Assembly (NCBI GenBank): GCA_049487715.1
Contig: CP150571.1
Location: forward strand, 124,001 to 188,000
DNA length: 64,000 bases
Direction: 5' to 3'
Source: Pycnococcus provasolii
Taxonomy: Eukaryota; Chlorophyta; Pseudoscourfieldiophyceae; Pseudoscourfieldiales
Under the pieces are notes generated by a model, which searched no databases, was not told where the DNA came from, and was given only the letters and a program-made list of their open reading frames with translations. Shown piece after piece: positions 41,067-50,674 of the stretch (within the stretch, counting starts at the first letter, position 1; the number at the start of each line of letters is the position of its first letter). The translations under genes were made by a program, and so were the position numbers.

Positions 41067-43625
41067 ATGTGCTTGATCGTGCTGATGATGATGATCTCTC
41101 TGCTGGTGATCACGTTGAGTTTGAATGAGGTCGTCGGCGCAGCGGATAATATAAATCATCGGATGTTCCTTGCGGGATCGCCACAAAGACTTCGAAGCTT
41201 CGTGAACGGAACGACCACCTCCGTTGACGTGAACGCCTACCTGAAAGACGACGCCATCAGAAGGCTCGTCGGCGAGTCCGATACGACGGTGGAACAGTAC
41301 CCGTTCTCCGTCGCCATCGCAAGCAAGACGTACGGCAGCGTGCGCGCGTACTGCGGCGGCGCCCTCATCTCACCTGGCATGGTACTCACTGCTGCACACT
41401 GCGCCTTCAAGACGGACTCGCGAGGAAACCCGCTCGAGACGCAGCTCCACGCAACGGAAAATATGCGCGTCATCATCGGCTCGTCGACGTGGCGCGTCTC
41501 CGAAAGCAGCAGCAACACGTTCAAGGTGAGCAGGGTGTACAACTACGGCTGGAAGGCGTGGAACGACGACCTAGCCATTATTCAGCTCGAGTCGTGCGTG
41601 CAGCTCACAGCACAAGCCTTCCCGGTGCTCGTCGCCGGCGTAGGCAGCTCCCTCGACCAAGGCGGCAACACGTTCTACCTCACAGGCTGGGGCACCCAGG
41701 TGGACGGAAGCTCTCAACTCAGCGACACGATCGAGGTCATCACGGGAAACATCGGCAACTACAACACATGCAGCCGTGACGCGGACAGAATCGGATGCAC
41801 GTACGACCCGATTGAGTCGTTGTGCTTCGCAGAGACGAACGGAGTTGGCATCTGCGCCGGCGACAGCGGTGGAGCAGTTGTGACGCGTGATACCGCCGGC
41901 AACTTTGTGCAAGTGGGAATCGTCGCTTATGGGCCGCGCGTTTGCGGAGAAACAGCGGACTTCGCCGTGCGTCTCACGCACTCGCCGCATAGTACATTTA
42001 TCCAAGCCACGCTCGCGAATGATGCCTGCCTGCAGGATCCTCCCGAGAGCCGGTTCGATACCTACACGGGTCAGCGCACGCTCGTCGCGGGATCACCGAT
42101 CGTCGCTAAGTCGCCACCACCGCCGCCGCCTCCTTCGCCGCCGCCGTCGCCGCCACCATCGCCGCCGCCGTCGCCGCCGCCGTCGCCACCGCCGTCGCCG
42201 CCGCCATACCCCCCGCCGTCGCCGCCGCCATCGCCGCCGCCGTCGCCGCCGCCGTCGCCACCGCCGTCGCCGCCTCCTTCGCCACCCCCACCCCCGCCAG
42301 CTCCAGAAGGCACACCTTCACCACCGCCATCACCGCCACCATTGCCACCGCCATCGCCACCGCCGTCGCCGCCACCATCGCCGCCGTCACCACCGCCATT
42401 ACCGCCACCTGCTCCACAACCGCCGCCACCGCCGTCACCGCCGCTTCTGCCTCCGCTAATATCACCACCGCCGCCATCTCTTCCACCGTCTCCGCCACCG
42501 CCGCCATTTCGCTCGGACGAAAACTTGCGATGGCTCTTCCCGCCGCCTCCCCCTCATCGGAAAAACGAGGTTGTGCTCGTCGCTGTCGCGGAAGCGATTG
42601 ACATATTACAAAATAAGTACGACAAATACGAGGAACGTGTGCTGATCATTGCGCGAGAACCCGCCGCGAAAGCCGCAGGCACGGACGTGTCAAGTGTCAC
42701 TGCTTCCGTATTATACACGGTCGATGTAGACGTCGAGCTCACCTTGTCCTCCGGCAAGGCTTGGAGTGATTTATCGACATTCACTTTCCTCCAGGCGGTG
42801 ACACGGCTAACTAACATGGAAAGCACATCAGTGCGCACGTTTCGCACTACTCTTGAGGGGGATCAGCCAAAATCGGGGCGTCGCTTTAAAGGAAGTCTAC
42901 GCACCGCCACTGCTGTGCGGGTGGATTTAACGCTTGCGATTTCCGATGTCGCATCGGCGCTGAATGTTCAGCGCTTAATTGCCGACTCTAACAGGTTTAA
43001 AATTGTTGTGCAGTTGGAGGCTACGAAATGGAGTGATCCGCTGCTTTCGGCGCTGAATGAAATACAGCATAGAGTAGCACCTACAGCACGACCGGAAATC
43101 ACTCTCCGAGTGGCGACCGATTCAACGAACGACGCAGCGCAGCTCGAGAAAACGCTGAATGCTCTCAAGCAGTCTACAGAGCTAGCGAGAGCACTTTCTC
43201 TCGAAGGGCTCAAGCTGCACGATGACTATGCCATTTCCGCGGATGGAACAAAAGTCAGTAGCACCTCGACGATTCCATACACTACTGTTGAAGGCACGTC
43301 AAAAGGAACGAACGAGAAGAGTACATCGAAAAATGAGAAGCTGGGTGTTGAGGCGATTGTCGGCATAGCAGCCGGGGGCGCAGTTGCGATCGCTCTCACG
43401 ATCTCAGCCAGTGTGTACTACTTTTGCACGAAGGAATCCGAGAAGGACAAGCCTATTACCTTGGAGCGAACGCTTTCTCGTGTGGCTACCATGAATGGCT
43501 CGCCGGTTGGTGCAAAGAAAAAGCCGCCAGTTACGGCAAAGGGACCTTCGTCGAAGGAGGACGTGGAAAGAGCTGACGGCGCAAATGTCGAGGGCATTAC
43601 AAGCCATCCAATGGTTCCAGATTGA
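41067..43625 (+). CDS. Membrane-anchored trypsin-like protease with (SPPP)n linker
   Basis: About 852 residues. A signal peptide (MCLIVLMMMISLLVITLSL) is followed by an S1 chymotrypsin-fold domain: activation-site-like RRLVGES, His in VLTAAHC, Asp in WNDDLAIIQL, Ser in GICAGDSGGAVV. All three triad residues are present. A ~140-residue linker of SPPP, PPPSPPP and related repeats (bases ~42110-42520) is typical of pherophorin or hydroxyproline-rich cell-wall proteins of green algae. A second domain of ~250 residues (from NEVVLVAVAEAIDIL) is not recognised. Near the end, VGIAAGGAVAIALTISASVY spans the membrane, followed by a Lys-rich cytosolic tail. It probably sits at the cell surface or wall. 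The ATG at 41067 directly precedes the signal peptide. Confidence 0.9.
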   Translation: MCLIVLMMMISLLVITLSLNEVVGAADNINHRMFLAGSPQRLRSFVNGTTTSVDVNAYLKDDAIRRLVGESDTTVEQYPFSVAIASKTYGSVRAYCGGALISPGMVLTAAHCAFKTDSRGNPLETQLHATENMRVIIGSSTWRVSESSSNTFKVSRVYNYGWKAWNDDLAIIQLESCVQLTAQAFPVLVAGVGSSLDQGGNTFYLTGWGTQVDGSSQLSDTIEVITGNIGNYNTCSRDADRIGCTYDPIESLCFAETNGVGICAGDSGGAVVTRDTAGNFVQVGIVAYGPRVCGETADFAVRLTHSPHSTFIQATLANDACLQDPPESRFDTYTGQRTLVAGSPIVAKSPPPPPPPSPPPSPPPSPPPSPPPSPPPSPPPYPPPSPPPSPPPSPPPSPPPSPPPSPPPPPPAPEGTPSPPPSPPPLPPPSPPPSPPPSPPSPPPLPPPAPQPPPPPSPPLLPPLISPPPPSLPPSPPPPPFRSDENLRWLFPPPPPHRKNEVVLVAVAEAIDILQNKYDKYEERVLIIAREPAAKAAGTDVSSVTASVLYTVDVDVELTLSSGKAWSDLSTFTFLQAVTRLTNMESTSVRTFRTTLEGDQPKSGRRFKGSLRTATAVRVDLTLAISDVASALNVQRLIADSNRFKIVVQLEATKWSDPLLSALNEIQHRVAPTARPEITLRVATDSTNDAAQLEKTLNALKQSTELARALSLEGLKLHDDYAISADGTKVSSTSTIPYTTVEGTSKGTNEKSTSKNEKLGVEAIVGIAAGGAVAIALTISASVYYFCTKESEKDKPITLERTLSRVATMNGSPVGAKKKPPVTAKGPSSKEDVERADGANVEGITSHPMVPD

Positions 43626-43723
43626 TTAATAATTAAATTACATACTGTAATAAATAATTAATAATTAATTAGACCAATCCAGCAAAACAATGTGATGTTT
43701 CTTCTGTCGTCCTCTAAGAAGTA

Positions 43724-45372
43724 CTAACGTCTACAAAACTTAGTCGTTTTGTGACGTTGGTACGGGCCACCTTCCGCAGGCACAGAGGGTCTTCTCCGTG
43801 GTGGTGAAGGTGGTGTTGGGGTCTTGCGGATGTGTGGCTCGGGTGCAGGTGGTGGCGAAACGGAGGCTCTGCGTGCACTGGCTGTCGCAAAGATGGACGT
43901 ATTGTCGACCTCGTCGTCAAATGGATTTTTTGGTGTGTCGTCGAAAGGATTCCTCGACGAACCTGCCATCGCCTTCGGGCTTTCTTCTGCATCTGAAAAG
44001 GGATTTGACGAGCGGCGCAGCGACACACCAAACGTTGCCGCCGCGTCACTGGGCATGGGCGCGTCTAAGGCGGTGGCTGCGGCGACCAAGCTCTCGCCTC
44101 CACTGTAGCCAGCACTGGCCTCAAACGGGTCGCCCTTCGCACGCGCAGCGCTCTTCGCGCCGCACTCGAGCAACTCGACACGCTTGCGAATGCGATCGCG
44201 CTCAGCTTCGGCTTTTTCGGCACGTTTTTGCATCTCCCACATCTCGTCTGCGCGTGCATCCCAGGCAGCCGCGCCTTTGTCGAGCTGAGTACCTAGCCTC
44301 GCAATCTCCTTGCGCGCCGCCTCGAGCTCACGTGCGAGTGTTTCCTCCGACTTGGCGCCAATGCTCGGATGCGTCACGACGTTGTCTGCCCTTGCAAATG
44401 CCCCTGACGACGTCGGCTTCACGCTGACGCCGTCAATCTTCATCGAGCGCAATTCCGCGATTGTGCTAGCGATGGCATTGCCACGTTGGTCGACGACGCT
44501 CGTCGCTCTCGCCAGCCAACCAGGATCCGATTGGAGGCGGGTAAGCTCGCGCACGTACGATGCCTGCGTGCTTCGAATTTGCTGCGTGAGAAGGTTTGAC
44601 GTTGCCAGTGCAACGACGCTTGCAGAGTTTTCGAGCATACGTTCGAGCACGTCACGAGCCTTCGCGGCGACTTCGACAGCCGCGTTGGTCGCCGCGCTTA
44701 GCTTCGCGCGGTTCGATGCCAGCTTCGGGTCGTTCGTTGTTTCGAGGTTCTTCACCTTCGCGATGTAGTGGTCTCGTTCCGTGACTTTCCTCTCAAAGTC
44801 GTTGAGCAGCGGCACGACCCTTTGCATTTCTCCTGCAACGTCCGTGAGCGGCGCGAGAATGTCCGCTCGCACGAAAGCGCCTCCTCCGTCCGTTCCGTCG
44901 GCAGCAGCGCCAACTTGCGGCATGTTGTCGGTGTCTGCAAGTTGCAGCGACTCTGCGGCAAGTTGGAGTGCGTTGACGAGCGACGTCTGTCTACTTGCTG
45001 TGTCTGCAAGTGAGCTTGCGACTCGGTGTGCGATTCGGCACGCTGCACCGACGTGGTTTTTCGCGTCGAAGAAAAGTGTTTGCAGTTCAATGACGCGTCT
45101 TTCATCCGCGGTAACGACGCCCGCCTCTTCGGCCGGGTTGCTGTGTTCTTCTGCCGCTGCTGCACCAGCCGCCTCCCCACTCGACGGCCTTCGGTGTTCT
45201 TTGATGAATGTGTGTATGGCCGTCTTTTTTTTCGCCTCGCATATTTCAGTCGATCTTTCACTGAACCACCTGAGCTTGCACTACTACTCACACCTGCTGA
45301 ACCTGAACCTGAACCTGTGCGTGCGTCGGCGGAGTCACCGTACGAAAACGGGTTATTATGAGAGGACGACAT
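43724..45372 (-). CDS. Coiled-coil (BAR-like) protein with NPF motifs; one-base frameshift
   Basis: Two overlapping frames make one protein of ~548 residues. It starts MSSSHNNPFSYGDSADARTG at 45372 and must change frame at an A8 run (plus-strand T8 at 45235-45242). The continuation KTAIHTFIKEHRRPSSGE then runs open to 43724. Dropping one A restores a single frame. The middle is helical with an FDAKNHVGAACRIAHRVASS / LLNDFERKVTERDHYIAKV pattern resembling BAR-type membrane-curving dimers. The end is disordered, with NPF motifs (NNPF, SNPF, RNPF, KNPF) that bind EH domains in endocytic proteins. A role in clathrin-type endocytosis or membrane remodelling is inferred. The shift is probably a homopolymer sequencing error. 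Confidence 0.65.
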
Positions 45373-45666
45373 AGAATCTGCACTGCACGAGAGCTACCTA
45401 CGAAGTATGTAAGAACTACAATACGAAGCGCAACAACTTAAGAACTAACCTTAATTAAGGCACGCACGAGCACACAAAACAAGTCTTGCGCAAGTTGTAA
45501 AATTACTACCTGCGGAACCTGCGGATTGCGGTTACACAATACACAGCATGCCGGACGTGCCACACTGCAACGTCGTGTAAGCATAGAAGTCCCAGTTTGT
45601 ACCACACAGAATAACCCAGCGTTTGGTCGTGATACGCCACTCGGCACTCGCCACTCGCCATTGTTC

Positions 45667-45716
45667 TAGGGTTAGGGTTAGGGTTAGGGTTAGGGTTAGG
45701 GTTAGGGTTAGGGTTA
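45667..45716 (+). repeat. Interstitial telomere-type repeat, perfect (TTAGGG)8
   Basis: About eight uninterrupted TTAGGG units, the cleanest tract in the window, lie between two genes. Confidence 0.92.
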
Positions 45717-45989
45717 CGGTGGTTTGTCCTTTTTCATTTTCATTGATTGGGCCATCATTTAATTATTACAAACCACACCCCCCAAGAATTATAAATACTT
45801 TAACATGGCGCCTATTTCTCCTCGACGTCTTCTTCGTCAAGGAGGTGTTCGTGTCGTGGTGATTGTCGTCTTGGTGGTGTTCGTCGTCTTGGTGGTGTTC
45901 GTGTTGGTGCTTCATCTAAGGAGGGTGACTCCTCCTCCTCCTCCTCCAAGGGTGGGGGTGACTCTGGTGGTGACTACGATAGCGAGGAG

Positions 45990-46388
45990 ATGGCGATGCT
46001 CGCGCGCGACATGGATGTTTCGGCATCGTCAGGTTCAGGAGGCATCGACTATGGCGCGCCGCCGCCGCCGCTCCCGTCGGGATTCGAGAGAATAGGAATA
46101 GGAAGTGCCCCAGGTGACGACGGCGACGACGACGGAGAGAAGACGCTGAAAGAACGAGTCAACGACTTGCTCGTGTACGACTTCTTCTTCATTCTCGCCT
46201 GTTTGGCATTCTTCACCGCGGGGCTCGTGCAGCGCGCGGCGGACGCAGACGACAAAAGCGTCATCTTGGACGCGTTCGTGTTCGCGTGGCCGTGGTTGAT
46301 TCAACCGGCAATCACGCTTTTGATGACGGGCGCTATCGTGCAGGGTGCGAGCGGCTGGATCGCGAGCAAGTTGGATGGCGACAAGTAG
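45990..46388 (+). CDS. Small protein with two membrane helices, possibly plastid
   Basis: From the ATG at 45990 the protein is 132 residues: an acidic, Gly/Pro-rich N-terminus, then NDLLVYDFFFILACLAFFTAGLV and WPWLIQPAITLLMTGAIVQGA, two hydrophobic helices. I do not recognise the family. The same frame is open back to 45804 with a plausible acidic Ser/Gly-rich sequence, but no ATG. The only upstream ATG (45805, MAPISPRRLLRQGGVR) is in another frame and looks like a transit peptide that becomes implausibly hydrophobic in a GTCGTCTTGGTGGTG repeat. An indel in that repeat or an unseen intron could join the two. Confidence 0.6.
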   Translation: MAMLARDMDVSASSGSGGIDYGAPPPPLPSGFERIGIGSAPGDDGDDDGEKTLKERVNDLLVYDFFFILACLAFFTAGLVQRAADADDKSVILDAFVFAWPWLIQPAITLLMTGAIVQGASGWIASKLDGDK

Positions 46389-46424
46389 AACTTTGACGTT
46401 CGATGTTACAGAACAGTATATGTA

Positions 46425-46730
46425 TCAGCACCCGACACTGTTCATGCCGACCACTGGCGGCGCTTCTGACGCGCGGTTCGCCGCCTCGTAGAAGGATCGT
46501 TTCAAGTGCGTGACTTGGTACTTGAGTTTCTCCACTTCTTTCACAGCCGCCTCTTTCTCGTCGCGTAGTTGTTTCGCTTCCGCGACGGCGTCTAGCAGCG
46601 ATGCGCGCAAGGCTGTGAGCGACGAGACGAGCGCGTCCGTGGGGCTACCTGAACCTGCCGCCTTCTCGTAGAAGGCGCTTTCCAGCGCGGCGAGGCGCGC
46701 TTCGAGCACATCAGGGGAAGGCGCGGACAT
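46425..46730 (-). CDS. Small coiled-coil protein
   Basis: 101 residues from the ATG at 46730 (MSAPSPDVLEARLAALES). Nearly the whole chain is helical with heptads (LRDEKEAAVKEVEKLKYQVTHL), ending with a short Pro-containing tail. I do not recognise it. Size and shape suit a subunit of a small coiled-coil complex. It is divergent from the NEK kinase (130 bases between start codons), so they may share a promoter. Confidence 0.6.
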   Translation of the reverse strand: MSAPSPDVLEARLAALESAFYEKAAGSGSPTDALVSSLTALRASLLDAVAEAKQLRDEKEAAVKEVEKLKYQVTHLKRSFYEAANRASEAPPVVGMNSVGC

Positions 46731-46859
46731 CGGCAAAGGAGGGAGGGGCCCCGGAGTGATGGCGGAAAAAATAAATGGAATTTGAGCCTGGGGAAAAAAA
46801 CGACTGTTTACCCGGGTAGGGTTTAAGGGATCTTGTGACTCGGGAATCTTTGGAAAAAC

Positions 46860-49142
46860 ATGGAGCGGTACGACGATCTCGGCATGATGGGGCGCGGGCA
46901 GTACGGATCCGTCTACAAGGTGCTGCTAAAAGCGCCTGCTGGTTCTGGGTTCCAGGGGGAAACGCTCGCGATGAAGAGACTTCCCATGGCGTCCAAGAAA
47001 GACGCCGAGGCGGCGCTCAGAGAAGCCGAGCTCCTCCACCAGCTCAAACACCCGAACGTCATCAGGTACCGCGAGTCGTTCGTGCACGATAAGCAAATAT
47101 GTATCGTCATGGCGTTCTGCGACCACGGCGACCTCTTCACGGCAATACGAAAGAGAAGAGAGGCGGCGGAGGAGGCGGGAATACCGACGAGAGGATTCAA
47201 GGAAAGACGCGTGTGCACGTGGTTCACGCAGGTCGCAATGGGACTCGACTACGTGCACAGCAAGCGAGTGCTTCACCGTGACCTGAAGACGCAGAACATC
47301 TTCCTCGCGCGCCTGCCCGACGGAACCATGGCCATGGGAGGAGGGAGCACCGGCGACGACGACCAGTGGGTCGGCATCGGCGCGCAGCTTGGCGACTTTG
47401 GCATCGCACGCGTGCTTGACGGAACGGACGAAATGGCAACCACAGTCGCGGGTACGCCGTACTACATGGCACCGGAGATCTGCATGAATAAGCCGTACAC
47501 GCTGCACAGCGACGTGTGGAGCCTTGGTTGCGTGCTCTACGAGCTCTGCTCGCTTCAGCACGCCTTCGCGGCTGACAGCCTGCTTAGCCTCGTGTACCAA
47601 ATTGTCAGGGGCGAGGTTCCAGAACTTCCCGAAGAGTACAGCGGAGAGCTGCAGGCGGTGGTCACCACGCTCCTGTCGCGCGAAGCGTCTGAACGCCCGA
47701 ACCTTGCCAGCGTTCTCAACACGGCGTTCTTCGCGCCGTACTTGCCGCAAGGATGCTACGAGCGACCTAAAACTGCGACAAGAAAGTCCACGTCGGCGAG
47801 CGGCGGCAGGGGCATGGCCGCTGCGGCAAAGGGCGCAAAGTCACGCGCCAAAACGCCATCGTCGGCAAGTAGGCCAAGCACGAGCACGGGCGCGCGCCCA
47901 GCAAGCGGACGTGTTGCTGGAAGCAGTCGGCCGTCGACTGCGTTGCGGCCAGCGAGCGGACGGGCGGCGGCCAGTGCTGCGCCCGCCATCGTGGGTGTTG
48001 AGGACACCGCCAAACTGTCCACGAGCGAACGCTTGCGTGCCAAGAAGATTGCCGAAGCCAAAAAACGAGAGCAGGAGCTGGCTGAGGCGACGCGTGTTCA
48101 GGCGGCGGCAAATGCGGACGCCAAGCGCCGTTTCCAGTCTGAATTTCACGGCAGCTCCGTGCCTCTCTCCGGCAGCGACGAAGCTAGGCGTCATGCGGCA
48201 ATGGCGAGGCGTCAGCATGAGGTGGATGCCATGCGCGCTCAGCAGACGCAGTGGGAGGCGAGCCGGCGCGAGGCTGAGGAGGAACAGGGAGTCCTGGATC
48301 GACTAGCTGGGCCGAATGCGGCCACGGCAGGTGTCCAAGACGAGTACGAATTTGACGGCTTCGCCACCGGTCTCTCGAGCTCGGATGCTGCGTCGTCCGA
48401 CGTGCCTCTTAGTCCAAGCTCAGGAGGTGCCAGCCTTGAGCACGACACAACATTCGTTCCCGTTCCTTCGCCTGCTCGTTCCATTGATAGTTCCCCGCCT
48501 CCGCCGTCGTCTCAGGCGCATGTTTCACCGCTTGACAACACGCAGCGTCGGGCGATGACAGCACAGGAGTATGACGAGCGACCGCTGCCCCGTCCTGGCG
48601 TGAGGAACTACATGCCCTATGATGATGACGGCGGCGGTGCTGCTGGCGGGCTTGGCACGTACTACGGCGGTGAGCACGACGACGACGCGGGCGTGCTGAT
48701 GGCTACAGTCACAAGGTCAACGGCTGACTTGTATGTCACGGAAGGCATGCCAAGACCTACCGTTCCGCTGCATGTGAGCGATCCGGTGGACACGGTGGAC
48801 ACTGACCCGGAATATGAGGATGATTTTCACTCCGACGATGAGGAAGACGGCGATCCTCCCGCAACAGTCCAGCCCGCCGCTCGTGCGCCATCCCCAATCA
48901 GCGACGACGTCCGACAGAACAAGAGCAAGCGAATCGAGGAGCTTCGCCGTCGAGCCATCAGCGCACTAGGTGAGTCTGACTTCAAAAGAGTGCTGAACTA
49001 CATGCGCGAGAGATACAACAGCGGCGGGTCGTACGACGCTAAGGCTGTCACTGCTCAGTTGACCGAGATGGTGGGGAAAGAAAAGGTGAACATGTGTTTC
49101 CTCGTCGACCAGCTGGCCTTTGCTGAGTCCACCGGGCTGTGA
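46860..49142 (+). CDS. NIMA-related (NEK) serine/threonine kinase
   Basis: The 760-residue protein has a complete N-terminal kinase domain: glycine loop MGRGQYGSVYK, lysine in LAMKRL, HRDLKTQNIFLA catalytic loop, DFGIAR, activation segment GTPYYMAPEI, and WSLGCVLYELCSLQHAF. The HRDLKTQN wording and the C-terminal domain layout point to the NEK1/3/4-type group. A ~20-residue insert precedes DFG. The kinase is followed by Ala/Ser-rich linker, a coiled coil (LRAKKIAEAKKREQELAEAT) and a conserved C-terminal helix bundle (FKRVLNYMRERYNSGG...VNMCFLVDQLAFAE). Algal NEKs act on basal bodies, cilia length and cell cycle. The ATG at 46860 begins the domain directly. Confidence 0.92.
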   Translation: MERYDDLGMMGRGQYGSVYKVLLKAPAGSGFQGETLAMKRLPMASKKDAEAALREAELLHQLKHPNVIRYRESFVHDKQICIVMAFCDHGDLFTAIRKRREAAEEAGIPTRGFKERRVCTWFTQVAMGLDYVHSKRVLHRDLKTQNIFLARLPDGTMAMGGGSTGDDDQWVGIGAQLGDFGIARVLDGTDEMATTVAGTPYYMAPEICMNKPYTLHSDVWSLGCVLYELCSLQHAFAADSLLSLVYQIVRGEVPELPEEYSGELQAVVTTLLSREASERPNLASVLNTAFFAPYLPQGCYERPKTATRKSTSASGGRGMAAAAKGAKSRAKTPSSASRPSTSTGARPASGRVAGSSRPSTALRPASGRAAASAAPAIVGVEDTAKLSTSERLRAKKIAEAKKREQELAEATRVQAAANADAKRRFQSEFHGSSVPLSGSDEARRHAAMARRQHEVDAMRAQQTQWEASRREAEEEQGVLDRLAGPNAATAGVQDEYEFDGFATGLSSSDAASSDVPLSPSSGGASLEHDTTFVPVPSPARSIDSSPPPPSSQAHVSPLDNTQRRAMTAQEYDERPLPRPGVRNYMPYDDDGGGAAGGLGTYYGGEHDDDAGVLMATVTRSTADLYVTEGMPRPTVPLHVSDPVDTVDTDPEYEDDFHSDDEEDGDPPATVQPAARAPSPISDDVRQNKSKRIEELRRRAISALGESDFKRVLNYMRERYNSGGSYDAKAVTAQLTEMVGKEKVNMCFLVDQLAFAESTGL

Positions 49143-49381
49143 ACTCGTGCTTAGACATTATGATAATAATTCTTTACCAAAACATTTTTTATCGTGTAGG
49201 GTAACTGCTGTAAATTTAATAATAACTTCATTGAAGAATAGGAGTAGCTCGGTATGTACCACATTGGTACTTGAGACACAAGTCCAGGTGGCTGGCTGAG
49301 TGGCTGTTTCCTTCACAGTTAGGGGTTTGCACAACAAATTATCAAGTTTTTTTACTGTTTCGTCTTTAATCTTCAAAGTCA

Positions 49382-50674
49382 TCACCCCTCTATCTTATTT
49401 AAATTGTCAAACCACGCCGTGTGCTGCTCTGACATGCATTGCCACTTTTCACGGGTCATGCCTGCAGACACGTTCAAGGGACGTCGGCAAAGACACACGT
49501 TTTTGACCGTGTACGGCTGCTCGTCGTCAATGCGATCAATTGACATACGCACGGCGTGAATGTCATCATCGTTCTTTCCGAGCGGTTTTTTGGAATGTGC
49601 ACACAGATAGTGCTGTTCCTTCAGCAGCGCTATGATCTGGTCACAGGTGAGGTCAAAGCCAGACGGCTTGTTCACACTTGCATGATGTACCAGAGATGCG
49701 ACATATGCGCGTGTTTTCGGATCATTGTTGACGTCGGCTTCAGTGTACAGCTTCGCCTCGGCGAAGTCCTCCGTCGCGTGAAACAAGAAGTGGACTACGT
49801 CCTCAAACTTCTTTCCGCCCGTGTCGCGGATTCCCGCGAACTGCAACTCCGTCATGCCGACGCGGAGGTTCTCAGTTTGGAAATGGCATTTTCCGTCGTC
49901 GATGCGATCCGCGCTGACACCAAACGCGTTTTTCGCAGCAGAAGGGAGAGAGAATTTGATCCCACATACATGGCCTTGCGACGCCTGAATGCGGCTCAAG
50001 AACGAACGCGCGGCTTCAGCTACGACAGTTGACCTTTTATGCGTGTCAACCAGCGCCGCCGTAACCGCGTTCAAGCGTTTGTGTTCGATGTCCCCCTGCA
50101 AATGAGCGCTGAACCGCGTGCGGAATTGGCGCTGTACATCACTTGAAAAGGGGAATTCAGGTGTCGGTTTGTCATACGGGATGTGCGCCCGTGGCGACAC
50201 AAAGCCATGCTCTGCTTTTTTGTGCTTGAGCAAAGCATTTTTGGAAGCGTACTCTTTCCCGCACCCGGCCGCGTCGCAGACGTGGCGCACGACGTCGCCG
50301 TGATGCGACTTCACGTGGCGAGGGCTCCGCTTCCGTTTCTTCAGCACCTTATGGCATGCAGATTCGCCACCACCTGCAGATGCAGCGGCTGCTGCCTCCG
50401 AGTTGGGGGTTTCAGAGTTCGGGGCCAGGGCTCCAGAGTTGGGGGTTTCAGAGTTCGGGGCCAGGGCTCCAGAGTTGGGGGTTCCAGAGTTCAGGGCTCC
50501 AGAGTTGGGGGTTCGAGAGTTCGGGGCCAGGGCTCCAGAGTTGGGGGTTCCAGAGGAATTCTTAAAAGTCCCCATGGATCGCTCCCGGGGGTTCGGGTTT
50601 GGGTTCGGGGCTCCCGGAACTCCAGGGGAGTTCGGGGTTCGCTGCGGTTGCGGTGCGAAGCTGACCCCCGCCAT
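49382..50674 (-). CDS. C2H2 zinc finger plus two HNH-like nuclease modules
   Basis: About 430 residues from the ATG at 50674. The frame stays open upstream to 50821 but lacks an ATG there. The N-terminus contains tandem 12-residue TPNSGALAPNSE-type repeats. A C2H2 finger (CDAAGCGKEYASKNALLKHKKAEH) follows, then two related segments. The first contains HVCGIKFSLP...VSADRIDDGKCHFQTENLRV; the second contains LCAHSKKPLG...MSIDRIDDEQPYTVKNVCLC. The S-x-DRIDD-x-Y/F-x3-N-x pattern with preceding Cys is typical of HNH-type folds found in giant-virus and algal proteins. Function is unknown. It could be a homing-type nuclease, a domesticated one, or a DNA-binding regulator. The second module looks the better preserved. 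Confidence 0.72.
   Translation of the reverse strand: MAGVSFAPQPQRTPNSPGVPGAPNPNPNPRERSMGTFKNSSGTPNSGALAPNSRTPNSGALNSGTPNSGALAPNSETPNSGALAPNSETPNSEAAAAASAGGGESACHKVLKKRKRSPRHVKSHHGDVVRHVCDAAGCGKEYASKNALLKHKKAEHGFVSPRAHIPYDKPTPEFPFSSDVQRQFRTRFSAHLQGDIEHKRLNAVTAALVDTHKRSTVVAEAARSFLSRIQASQGHVCGIKFSLPSAAKNAFGVSADRIDDGKCHFQTENLRVGMTELQFAGIRDTGGKKFEDVVHFLFHATEDFAEAKLYTEADVNNDPKTRAYVASLVHHASVNKPSGFDLTCDQIIALLKEQHYLCAHSKKPLGKNDDDIHAVRMSIDRIDDEQPYTVKNVCLCRRPLNVSAGMTREKWQCMSEQHTAWFDNLNKIEG
50397..50565. repeat. In-frame 36-bp minisatellite
   Basis: CCAGAGTTGGGGGTTTCAGA / GTTCGGGGCCAGGGCT units repeat about four times within the C2H2/HNH gene and encode its (TPNSGALAPNSE)n stretch. Slight truncation in some copies keeps the frame. 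Confidence 0.85.

Noticed and set aside
42071-42507. Gly-rich or Ala/Val-rich antisense ORFs opposite the SPPP linker
   Set aside because: Complement of a (SPPP)n coding repeat; no independent evidence.
46860-49142. Reading the NEK gene as a fusion with a separate C-terminal protein
   Set aside because: Long disordered linkers and a C-terminal helical domain are normal for NEK1-type kinases; the frame is continuous.
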